A model generated the notes under the pieces. The model did no database searches. It was not told the DNA's origin and saw only the letters and a program-made list of their open reading frames with translations. A DNA stretch of 10,044 nt. It comes from Lachnospiraceae bacterium UBA3386. Its GTDB lineage: Bacteria; Bacillota; Clostridia; Lachnospirales; Lachnospiraceae. Made by a program: the position numbers and the translations under genes. Position 1 is the first letter of the stretch; every line of letters begins with the position of its first letter. Below, piece after piece: positions 1 through 6,216 of the stretch. Location of the stretch: assembly GCA_002358875.1 (NCBI GenBank), contig DEPS01000208.1, positions 21,628-31,671 of the forward strand, written 5' to 3'.

Positions 1-44
1 AAGGGTATTCGACCGAAGTCTCCAAAAGGGTTTTCGACCGAAGT
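1..44 (+). repeat. Two 19-bp direct repeats with palindromic core, candidate operator
   Basis: Two copies of AAGGGTWTTCGACCGAAGT lie at 1-19 and 26-44, differing at one base and 25 bp apart start to start. Each contains the short inverted repeat TTCG-AC-CGAA (8-17 and 33-42). They sit just upstream of the likely promoter of the XRE regulator, so an operator for that protein is a reasonable inference. The first copy begins at base 1, so more copies may lie outside the window; an iteron-like or mobile-element array cannot be excluded. Confidence 0.5.
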
Positions 45-56
45 ATTCAAAAAACA

Positions 57-86
57 TTTCATTTCTGAACTGTTCCGTGTTATACT
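57..86 (+). promoter_or_regulatory. Likely extended -10 promoter of the XRE gene
   Basis: TATACT at 81-86 is a good -10 hexamer and is preceded by TG at 78-79, giving the extended -10 form TGnTATACT. A -35 is weak (TTTCAT at 57-62 or TTCATT at 58-63, 17-18 bp spacing), which is common with extended -10 elements. The promoter lies 13 bp downstream of the second repeat and ends 33 bp before the chosen ATG. Confidence 0.5.
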
Positions 87-119
87 CTTTTTGTGAATTT
101 GTTCCGGGAGGAAAAAGAG

Positions 120-683
120 ATGTTTGATGCTTTCGAGAGTACGGTCGGGGAACGTATCCGCTATTATCGAAAAAGAGCAGGAATGACGCAAAGGCAGCTT
201 GCCGAAGCCTGTGGTATCACGGAACCGGCAATTCGCAATTATGAATTAGATAACCGAATCCCAAGCTATGAGACGCTGGATGATATCGCGGATGCTCTTC
301 ATGTAAATTACTACACATTGGCCGATCCGAATCTTGCTGCACTCGCCGGCGTCATGCATTGTTTTTTCCGTATAGAGTACGTGCATGGACTCAGGCCGGT
401 TGAGCTCGATGGGAAGACTGCACTTATTCTGGATCCGTCTTATAACCACATCGACACATCTGTTTTGCAGCCTTTTCTGAATCGTTGGCTGGAGGCAAGA
501 AAGAAACTGGACAGCGGGGAGTGGACGCTCGAACAGTATGAGGACTGGCAGATCACATTTCCGACTGCTGTTCCGGCAGAGAAGAGTGAAACTACGAAAA
601 CCCCCAAGGGCTCTTCCGACGAAATGATAAAGCCAGTCAAACACAAGCGGCCCCGAAAACCCAAAAAACAAATAGAGGAATAA
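120..683 (+). CDS. XRE-family helix-turn-helix transcriptional regulator
   Basis: DNA-binding regulator of 187 aa. Residues about 11-62 form a classic XRE/Cro-C1 helix-turn-helix: RIRYYRKRAGMTQRQLAEA, then a recognition-helix region with EPAIRNYE and the closing PSYETLDDIADAL. Residues 63-148 are a mixed domain containing GLRPVELDG and an EARKKLDSGEWTLEQYEDW stretch. From memory, this arrangement occurs in many clostridial XRE proteins, often on or near mobile elements. The tail (about 155-187) is rich in Lys, Arg and Pro and probably disordered. The frame stays open to a GTG at 93, but ATG at 120 is preferred because GGGAGG (106-111) sits 8 nt before it. The gene stands alone, convergent to the long minus-strand series. 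The twin TTCGACCGAA repeats upstream could be its own operator. Its targets cannot be read from the sequence. Confidence 0.88.
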   Translation: MFDAFESTVGERIRYYRKRAGMTQRQLAEACGITEPAIRNYELDNRIPSYETLDDIADALHVNYYTLADPNLAALAGVMHCFFRIEYVHGLRPVELDGKTALILDPSYNHIDTSVLQPFLNRWLEARKKLDSGEWTLEQYEDWQITFPTAVPAEKSETTKTPKGSSDEMIKPVKHKRPRKPKKQIEE

Positions 684-690
684 CGTCAAA

Positions 691-739
691 CAGGCGGAAT
701 GATCTCGGTACTTCTCATTGACCAATCCGCCTGTTTTTC
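691..739 (+). terminator. Intrinsic terminator after the XRE gene, long loop
   Basis: CAGGCGGA (691-698) pairs perfectly with TCCGCCTG (726-733), followed by TTTTTCT; flanking AAA/TTT can extend the stem. It begins 7 nt after the XRE stop. The 27-nt loop is long for a terminator and contains GGTACTT, a motif that recurs in the repeat units just downstream, so it may also be a member of that hairpin family. Confidence 0.65.
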
Positions 740-761
740 TTTGTCTCTGCTTGTATACATC

Positions 762-901
762 TTTTGGTACTTGGCAAGCAATGCACACCTGTATGATTTC
801 AGTACTTAGCAAGCAGGGCCTGCACATACAGGTTTTGCAAATTCGCGAGCAGTGTCCGGATGGCTGGTTCAGAAACTGGCAAGCAGTGTTCCGATCCGGA
901 C
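762..901. repeat. Four degenerate ~35-bp tandem units forming two variable-stem hairpins
   Basis: Units begin near 762, 797, 833 and 867 (steps 35, 36 and 34). Each starts with a T-rich TTYNG-like stretch and carries a version of TACTTGGCAAGCAGTG: 768-780, 803-815, 839-851 and 873-885. The variable halves pair with one another. ACCTGTATG (787-795) is complementary to CATACAGGT (825-833), and GTCCGGAT (854-861) to ATCCGGAC (894-901). The stems differ in sequence but occupy equivalent places, and each loop holds TTCAG-N6-GCAAGCAG. No protein-like reading frame covers this stretch. Function unknown. Confidence 0.6.
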
Positions 902-1011
902 CCGCGCGAATTTCGGCACAGGCTCGTTGGGAACAAATCCCAAACCCAGAGATCACACTTTGTGTGAGCTGCGCGTTTTATATAAAAACGCTTGTAATAC
1001 CTTCATGCGAT
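902..1011. other. Gene-free spacer with two small inverted repeats
   Basis: This is the rest of the 373-bp gap between the XRE stop and the convergent minus-strand stop. I see no credible gene. It has two short hairpins: TCACAC-TTT-GTGTGA (953-967) and GCGTTTT-ATATA-AAAACGC (973-991). Neither is followed by a clear T-tract on either strand, so I do not call them terminators. Confidence 0.45.
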
Positions 1012-1057
1012 AATTCTGAAGGATGATAAGAGCTATCGCGATAGCTTTTACAGAATT
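1012..1057 (-). terminator. Nested palindrome, putative terminator of the 926-aa gene
   Basis: AGCTATCGCGATAGCT (1031-1046) is a perfect 16-bp palindrome, 10 nt beyond the stop codon of the minus-strand gene. An outer pair, AATTCTG (1012-1018) and CAGAATT (1051-1057), nests around it and touches the stop codon. The minus-strand tail is only CTTATC, so as an intrinsic terminator it is weak; the plus-strand side has TTTTA. A bidirectional terminator between convergent genes is the simplest reading. Confidence 0.4.
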
Positions 1058-3837
1058 TAAGCAGCATTGGGGAGCTCTTCCGGCTCGATGTATTGGTAGA
1101 TATACTCCTCCGCCAATTCATTGATACGGCCGGAGGCTATTGCTTTTTCAAGGAAATCATTGACATACGAAAGCAGATCCTCGCTGCCCTTAGACATCAG
1201 AACGCCAAGCTCTCCGTGGGTGAAGGGCTCATAGATGAGCGGAGCGGCCAATCTGCTGTCCTGCCCCACATAGAAACCCGCCTCCATGATCTCCGTGATC
1301 ATAACATCTGCCTCACCGGAAGCGATAAGACCCGGGATCTCCTGGTTCACATCGTGAATGATCAGTGTCGCATTAGGAAGATTTTCCCGCACAAATCTTT
1401 CGTTCAGGCCGCCGGGATTCTCCATCACCTGCACTTCCGGCCGATTGATCGCTTCAAGGCTCGTGTACTTGTCCACGTCCTCCGCCCGGCACAGTACGGT
1501 CTTGCCGTTGCCGAGATATCCAACAGACATCAGCGCCTGCTCTTTTCGAGCGTCTGTGATTGTAATGCCGCAGATGGCAAGATCAAACTTTCCAGCCAGG
1601 TTGTCGTCCATTAGGGTCGGCCACGAAGTCTCCACATATTCGAGTTTCACGCCAAGCGCTGCGGCTAAGTCTTCCGTCAGTTCCGCGTCAAACCCAACAT
1701 AGGAACCGGTGCCCGAATCAAGATAGGACATGGGCTGATAATCTCCCGTCGTTCCGACACGCAGGACGCCGCGGGAGCGGATTTCTGCAAGCGCCCCGAA
1801 CGGATTGTGCTGCGCACTCCAAACAGCGGAGCGCATGGCGACGTTCTCCTTCAGATTCGTGAAAAAGAACATATAGTCATACAGGTGATACGCCCCCTCC
1901 GGGAAAATGTCCAGTCCGGGAGGATAGTCCGCTGCCGTAACGTCGGTTACGATCAGTTCACCTTTCTCGCCGATATAAGCTCCGCAGAGTTCAGGAACAG
2001 GCTCACCGCCTGCTTCAAAAACTGCTCCGTGGTTCAGTGATCTGTCCGCCAGCGTAGCGTCGGTTTTCCAGTTCAGCGGGTTGATAGATAGAGCTTTCAT
2101 CCCCGCCGGGATGATGATGGTCTCCGTCACATTGCCGTCCTCGCAGTCGAAACAGATAACAGTTCCTGTGTCTGTTTCACCGGAGGCAGGGACGATCTGC
2201 GGATATTCTGAAGTCATCTCTTCCGTGACCATCCAGCCGATGGAATAGACCGCAATCAACTGATCACGCAGTGCCTGTGCCTCCGCGCTGTCACCGCCAT
2301 AATACTCCTTCAGCAGCTCCAGGCACATCTCGCCGCCCTGAGAGAAGCCGGCCAGGATGATCCCACGCCCTTCGTTTTCGTTGTCCAGATACCAGCGGAA
2401 AGCGGAAGAAACGTCCGCATAGGCGATCTCTCTGGCGTTATCGCGCTCTGCTGCCGGCAGTGTGTAGGCATTGATGGACATCTGCCGGTAATAAGGAGAG
2501 AATAGCCGCCCCGTCTCCTCGAAGATACCTTTCTCCAGATCAAGCGCGTAGATAAAGTTGCCCTTCAGCTTATCATTGAGATCAAAGGCGTTCGTTTCAC
2601 TCCGGGTATCCACTGTCGGGCAGATCAGAAATACATCGACAGCACGATCCTCGCCGAGCTCAAAATATGCCCAGTTGTCCTGCATGCCGTAATCCAGAGT
2701 GTCCGGTGCCGAGGTCTCTGTCACTGGCAACTGAATGTCGACGGGAACGTACTGTTCAGCCGCCTTCGTGATGCCGTCCGGATAAATCTGAGCGAAATCG
2801 TTCTTCATGGAAATCGGGATAAAGCCCTTGGCAGTGTAATCCGCCGACTTTGCCTCCCAGTCCTGCGTGCCCCACTCACGCTCGCTGTCGTCGGCAACGA
2901 CCATATATGCCTGCGCGAGATAGGGATTTCTCTCGTCGATGGCGTAGTTCATCATGCTGGTGTCGCTGCCGCTGTTACCGAAGGCGAGTACGGGCCGCTG
3001 CCCTATCTCCTGCTCGATCCAAATGGATTTGTTGCCGTTCAGATTCTTTTGTATGAAACCGCCGGTCAGAACGAGCTCATCGCCGCTTTCATATTTGAAA
3101 TTCATGTTGGACGGCTCGTCCTCATGACCCTTTTGTTTTACCTCAAAGTCGGTGCCGATCACGTGCTCCGGCTCCACATAATCTTTGATGGGGGAATTCG
3201 CCACGATTGCGCGGGTGGTGGTGCGCTCGGTACCGCTGATGACCCAGATCTCAAAGCCGCTGTCATAGAGGTATTTCACGAGCTCCACCATCGGCAGGTA
3301 GAAGTTATCTATGTAGCGCATGTTATTAAAGCTTGCGGTCTTTTTCTGCCCGAACTCCACAACATAGTTGTAAAACTCTTCAACGGTCATGCCCGCGTAG
3401 GCTTTTGCAAAGTTTCTCGCAAGCGTCTCGTCGGCGAGGTACCCGGGCTGGATCGACGCAGCAACCTCTTTCAGCTCATTTGAAACACGCTCAGGGTGGT
3501 CATAAAGGCAATACTCGATGAACATCATCGTGTCATAGTAGGTATAGAAGGTCTCGCACGCGAGCGTCCCGTCCATATCAAACACAGCAATACGGTCTTT
3601 GACAGGGATAAAGTCAGCGCCTCCCTCTTTTGTGACGGTACTCACATAGTCGATCAGTTGATCTCGTGCGCCGGTACCTTCATTCCAGAGGGAAAGCGAT
3701 TCCTTCCCGTCTATGACAGGCGCGGCGCTTTTGTATCCGACGCCGAAAGCGTACAGAATGCTGACAATCAGCAGAGCACAAATGGCTATAATCGCGGTAA
3801 CGCGCCAGATTTTCAGTTGTTTCGTTGTATGTTTCAT
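1057..3837 (-). CDS. Membrane-anchored HAD phosphatase / DUF3089 hydrolase / PheC-like dehydratase fusion
   Basis: A single 926-aa frame with three enzyme-like parts. Residues 11-33 are a hydrophobic anchor after a basic start, with no good lipobox, so the rest should be extracytoplasmic. Residues about 78-355 are a HAD-superfamily phosphatase: motif I DMDGT (nucleophile D87, D89), motif II ISGT (S201), a motif III Lys probably at 270, and motif IV GNSGSD (287-292). Residues about 385-670 match DUF3089, an alpha/beta-hydrolase-like family: WAYFELGED, the elbow GFSQGG (S499), NPLNW, and YHLYDYMFF with likely catalytic H651. Residues about 684-918 are a periplasmic-binding-protein fold (SBP_bac_3) most like cyclohexadienyl dehydratase PheC: RVGTTGDYQPMSY, ETSWPTLM, ENPGGLNE, and E852 where PheC has its catalytic Glu. 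The start at 3837 has AAGGAAGA upstream. It follows the VanX-like gene by 54 bp with no terminator between. Substrates are unknown. Confidence 0.85.
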   Translation of the reverse strand: MKHTTKQLKIWRVTAIIAICALLIVSILYAFGVGYKSAAPVIDGKESLSLWNEGTGARDQLIDYVSTVTKEGGADFIPVKDRIAVFDMDGTLACETFYTYYDTMMFIEYCLYDHPERVSNELKEVAASIQPGYLADETLARNFAKAYAGMTVEEFYNYVVEFGQKKTASFNNMRYIDNFYLPMVELVKYLYDSGFEIWVISGTERTTTRAIVANSPIKDYVEPEHVIGTDFEVKQKGHEDEPSNMNFKYESGDELVLTGGFIQKNLNGNKSIWIEQEIGQRPVLAFGNSGSDTSMMNYAIDERNPYLAQAYMVVADDSEREWGTQDWEAKSADYTAKGFIPISMKNDFAQIYPDGITKAAEQYVPVDIQLPVTETSAPDTLDYGMQDNWAYFELGEDRAVDVFLICPTVDTRSETNAFDLNDKLKGNFIYALDLEKGIFEETGRLFSPYYRQMSINAYTLPAAERDNAREIAYADVSSAFRWYLDNENEGRGIILAGFSQGGEMCLELLKEYYGGDSAEAQALRDQLIAVYSIGWMVTEEMTSEYPQIVPASGETDTGTVICFDCEDGNVTETIIIPAGMKALSINPLNWKTDATLADRSLNHGAVFEAGGEPVPELCGAYIGEKGELIVTDVTAADYPPGLDIFPEGAYHLYDYMFFFTNLKENVAMRSAVWSAQHNPFGALAEIRSRGVLRVGTTGDYQPMSYLDSGTGSYVGFDAELTEDLAAALGVKLEYVETSWPTLMDDNLAGKFDLAICGITITDARKEQALMSVGYLGNGKTVLCRAEDVDKYTSLEAINRPEVQVMENPGGLNERFVRENLPNATLIIHDVNQEIPGLIASGEADVMITEIMEAGFYVGQDSRLAAPLIYEPFTHGELGVLMSKGSEDLLSYVNDFLEKAIASGRINELAEEYIYQYIEPEELPNAA

Positions 3838-3891
3838 TTTTGAATCTTCCTTTTTTGGCCTTTTTTATTATGCTCTCCCCTCCGTTCCGTC

Positions 3892-4551
3892 TTACCGTCT
3901 TAAATATTGCGATGAGACCGGAAACTCGAAATAGGTGTCGGGATATGGTTCGTCCTTCAAAGAGAAGTGCCACCACTCGCAGTTGATGGGCTGAAACCCG
4001 TTCCGAAGCATGACGCGCCGCAGCAGCATCCGGTTTTCATACTGCTCGTCCGTAACCTCCCGGCAGTCCGGGTGGGACAGCTCGCTGAACAGATCGAAGG
4101 GACTTCCCATATCCAGCTCTTTTCCGGTCTTCATATCAAGCAGCGTCAGGTCGACGGCGCTGCCGCGGCTGTGACTGGACTGCTTTGCGATATAGCCCTT
4201 TGCAAAAAGCTCCTGTTTTTCCAGCGCCGGGTAGAAGTAGGGCTTCATGCGTACGTCGGTATCCTCAATGCCCCACAGCACGAACTGCTTCACGGCGCAG
4301 GCCGGGCGGTAAGCATCGAATACCTTGAGGCGATACCCCTGCACGAAGACTTCATTCGAGACGGCCTTCAGCGCCCGCGCCGCCTCCTTTGTCAGAAGCG
4401 CACACGGCTCCTCATAGCCGTCGATCCGCTCGCCGATAAAATTGTAGGTAGAATAGTACCGGATCTCCTGCACGATATGCGGCACGAAGTCTGCCAACAG
4501 CACGAACCCGGCGGAATCCATGGTAAGGTCGTTTTTGTATACGGTTTTCAT
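3892..4551 (-). CDS. VanX/DdpX-like D-alanyl-D-alanine dipeptidase (peptidase M15D)
   Basis: Zinc metallopeptidase of 219 aa, close to VanX (about 202 aa). Expected reaction: hydrolysis of the peptidoglycan precursor dipeptide D-Ala-D-Ala. Visible signatures: VFDAYRP (77-83) with the transition-state Arg at 82; SSHSRGSAVD (125-134), giving zinc ligand H127 and D134; DMGSPFD (147-153), nearly the DMGTPFD of VanX; and CEWWHF (191-196), giving catalytic E192 and zinc ligand H195. No signal peptide is visible, so it should be cytoplasmic. The start at 4551 has AAGGAG 7 nt upstream. It lies between a 54-aa small ORF (38 bp away) and the 926-aa fusion gene (54 bp away), probably in one transcript. 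VanR/S, VanH and a D-Ala-D-Lac ligase are absent here, so a housekeeping or wall-turnover role is more likely than glycopeptide resistance. The motif set makes the family firm; the physiological role is inferred. Confidence 0.92.
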   Translation of the reverse strand: MKTVYKNDLTMDSAGFVLLADFVPHIVQEIRYYSTYNFIGERIDGYEEPCALLTKEAARALKAVSNEVFVQGYRLKVFDAYRPACAVKQFVLWGIEDTDVRMKPYFYPALEKQELFAKGYIAKQSSHSRGSAVDLTLLDMKTGKELDMGSPFDLFSELSHPDCREVTDEQYENRMLLRRVMLRNGFQPINCEWWHFSLKDEPYPDTYFEFPVSSQYLRR

Positions 4552-4589
4552 CGTTTGCTCCTTGTGGATGGAACCGCCTGTGCCGTCAT

Positions 4590-4754
4590 TTACTTTAAAG
4601 GCGGCAGTTCATGGATATCATAAGTCTCATATGTATCATCTGTCGCTGAGCAAAACAGGAAGTCAATCTGACAGGCCCTTTTGATCTGGTTCGACCTGGT
4701 GATCAGCCACGAGCAGGAACTCCCGGTGTAAAGCTTCTGGTCCGCAGGGTCCAT
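4590..4754 (-). CDS. Small hypothetical protein, 54 aa
   Basis: This short frame fills most of the 246-bp gap between the STAS gene and the dipeptidase gene. ATG at 4754 follows AGGA with 10 nt spacing; TAA is at 4590-4592. The product begins MDPADQKLYTG, contains SSCSWLITRSNQIKRACQ, then a short hydrophobic patch IDFLF, and ends in the acidic, Tyr-containing tail before ELPPLK. It has three Cys. The frame stays open upstream to within the end of the STAS gene, with protein-like composition but no better start (a TTG lies three codons upstream). It fits the neighbouring spacing (43 bp after STAS, 38 bp before the dipeptidase). It could instead be the 3' remnant of a longer lost gene. I do not recognise the family. 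Confidence 0.4.
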   Translation of the reverse strand: MDPADQKLYTGSSCSWLITRSNQIKRACQIDFLFCSATDDTYETYDIHELPPLK

Positions 4755-4797
4755 GGCATCCAATTCCTGCTGTGCTCTGCCCGGAGGTATTGAAACC

Positions 4798-5097
4798 TCA
4801 TTCGATGGTCAGGATATCTGAAAACCCGGTGACCTCGAAGATCTCCATGATCGTCTCTCCGACATGAGCCACCTTCATTTCTCCCTGCTTGTTCATGCTC
4901 TTCTGCGTCGCCAGCAAAACGCGCAGGCCGGCAGACGAGATATACTCCAGCTTTTCCAGGTCAAATGTCAGAGATGCTGCACCTTCGATAGCATCTTTCA
5001 GTTCCGTCTCGAGTACCGGCGCAGTCGTCGTATCCAGCCGACCCTCAAGGGTGAGCAATACGTTCTCGTTTTCGATCTTTTTTTTGATATTCAGCAC
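4798..5097 (-). CDS. STAS-domain protein, anti-anti-sigma factor-like
   Basis: A 99-aa single STAS domain, the size and fold of SpoIIAA/RsbV antagonists. GRLDTTTAPVLETEL (19-33) is the usual first half; the phosphorylation loop is YISSAGLRVLL (52-62), with S54 or S55 as the predicted phospho-acceptor. The C-terminal helix MEIFEVTGFSDIL (84-96) is also typical. In the known family such proteins bind an RsbW/SpoIIAB-type kinase when unphosphorylated and release a sigma factor; a PP2C phosphatase resets them. Neither partner nor a sigma factor is in this window, so the target is unknown. The start is GTG at 5097 with AGGAGG 7 nt upstream, an excellent site that decides the start. It lies 65 bp after the DUF3592 membrane protein and probably shares its transcript. 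Confidence 0.9.
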   Translation of the reverse strand: MLNIKKKIENENVLLTLEGRLDTTTAPVLETELKDAIEGAASLTFDLEKLEYISSAGLRVLLATQKSMNKQGEMKVAHVGETIMEIFEVTGFSDILTIE

Positions 5098-5162
5098 GTT
5101 CTTTCCTCCTGTATCCGTTTTCTCAGCCCTTGGTTACCGAATATATCTGTATATTGCAGCCC

Positions 5163-6167
5163 TTACTCTACAACGGTTTGCTCTGTCTCGGAGATCGCAA
5201 AAATCGTGAGGAAGAGTGTTTCAAGGTCTCCGGAATTTGTCCAAACACGGTAATAATACCGTCCGACGGGGATATTCACCTTGTGCTCTGCTGCCTCGTC
5301 CTCGTGGACGTATTTCCCGCTGGTCTCGATAATGGCAAAAGGTGCACCGTCCTTGCTGACCTCATAGATCAGATTGGGGAATTTGCTGCGAAGGTTAGTC
5401 GTCATGCGCATGCCGCGCTCGTGCAGCACATCCCATACGTTTTTGCCGTCGAACTTAAACCATGAACTGACAGAGAAGAACTCGTCGTTGTAGCTCTGTG
5501 TCATTGTGTGCCCGACCTCATGCTCCGTGACCGTCCCTCTGGTATTGTCTCTGAACTCGAAGACCCGTGCGCCGACCAGAGACTGCTTGACCATTTTCCC
5601 TTCAAAAAGGATCTTCCTTGCGCTGTCCTCCAGGATATATCCCGGCTTCAGTGTCACACCATCATACCTGCAATAGTATTCCGTCACGCCTGCGGCCTGC
5701 TTAAAACTGTCAAAAATCACTGCAGGGGCCTTCGGTGTTTCATCCATCTCTCTGCTCTTTTGGAAGGCCTTCATAGTCCGGAACACGCCGAACACGATCG
5801 CAAGAGCTCCGACTCCGATCATGATAAAAGGGAGGAGACCTGTCTTGCTGTTGGTGATTTCCTCGGGATTCTCAGGGTTGTAATAAACCGCGATCTCGCT
5901 GCCCTCGTTAAATTGCTCAGTAAGATCCTCAAAGCTACCCGAATACTGCCTGCCATCCACCATGTAGGTGAAGCCGACATCGTACACCTTTCTGTTGTCG
6001 GTATCAGTATCTTCGGTCACAGAGTTGATCCTTCCGACAGTTTCCAGATAGCTGTCGGTATTGAAATTCATCATAATGATTCCGAACACGATCAAAATAA
6101 TTCCGGCAGGAATAAAGAATCGCGCCGGGCCAGTGTTTCGCATGAATCTGGCAAATTTATTTTCCAT
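5163..6167 (-). CDS. DUF3592 membrane protein with extra C-terminal beta-rich domain
   Basis: A 334-aa protein. TM1 spans about 17-33 and TM2 about 111-129. Between them is a DUF3592-like beta domain: ETVGRINSVTED (42-53), YDVGFTYMVDGRQYSGSF, then EIAVYYNPENPEEI (91-104). Residues 160-325 form a separate domain rich in beta-strand patterns (LKPGYILEDSARKILFEG, VIFEVSKDG-like repeats, VGRYYYRVW). It recalls the LURP-one/tubby C-terminal fold, but that is only an impression. With two TMs, the DUF3592 loop would lie on one face of the membrane and both ends on the other. The frame is open to 6257, but ATG at 6167 is chosen: AAGGAG lies 9 nt upstream, and the longer version would overlap the lipoprotein gene. 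Gap to that gene is 49 bp. Function unknown. Confidence 0.8.
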   Translation of the reverse strand: MENKFARFMRNTGPARFFIPAGIILIVFGIIMMNFNTDSYLETVGRINSVTEDTDTDNRKVYDVGFTYMVDGRQYSGSFEDLTEQFNEGSEIAVYYNPENPEEITNSKTGLLPFIMIGVGALAIVFGVFRTMKAFQKSREMDETPKAPAVIFDSFKQAAGVTEYYCRYDGVTLKPGYILEDSARKILFEGKMVKQSLVGARVFEFRDNTRGTVTEHEVGHTMTQSYNDEFFSVSSWFKFDGKNVWDVLHERGMRMTTNLRSKFPNLIYEVSKDGAPFAIIETSGKYVHEDEAAEHKVNIPVGRYYYRVWTNSGDLETLFLTIFAISETEQTVVE

Positions 6168-6216
6168 AGTATTTGTCTCCTTTTCCATTTCCAATACGAT
6201 CCCTTGATCGAACACA

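Noticed and set aside
93..119. GTG start for the XRE gene nine codons upstream
   Set aside because: The Shine-Dalgarno GGGAGG lies inside this extension, 8 nt before ATG at 120, and the extension overlaps the sequence just 6 nt from the -10.
762..901. A CRISPR array
   Set aside because: The units are degenerate (core identity is partial), the spacer-like parts are about 15 bp and complementary to each other, and there are no cas genes.
246..956. A 236-codon minus-strand open frame opposite the XRE gene
   Set aside because: It is antisense to a clear XRE gene and passes through its terminator and the repeats; Cys/Arg-rich shadow composition, no domain.
840..1000. A tRNA gene in the gap after the XRE gene
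   Set aside because: Several short hairpins are present but there is no TTCRANYC T-arm and no cloverleaf or acceptor stem could be drawn.
718..1026. A 102-codon plus-strand open frame over the gap after the XRE gene
   Set aside because: It runs through the terminator arm and the 35-bp repeats, has no ribosome binding site, and its composition is not protein-like; the repeats do not keep a common frame.
3049..3483. Plus-strand open frames opposite the 926-aa gene (also 1093-1614, 3496-3843)
   Set aside because: They are antisense shadows of a frame with three clear enzyme domains and have no ribosome binding sites.
3892..4551. A vancomycin-resistance cluster
   Set aside because: Only a VanX-like gene is present. 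The kinase and regulator are LytS/SARP type, not VanS/VanR, and no ligase or dehydrogenase is seen.
4703..4801. A 32-codon frame starting in an ATGA overlap with the STAS stop
   Set aside because: Its product is rich in Arg, Trp and Pro and looks random, and it overlaps the more protein-like 54-aa frame; the ATGA overlap alone is not enough.
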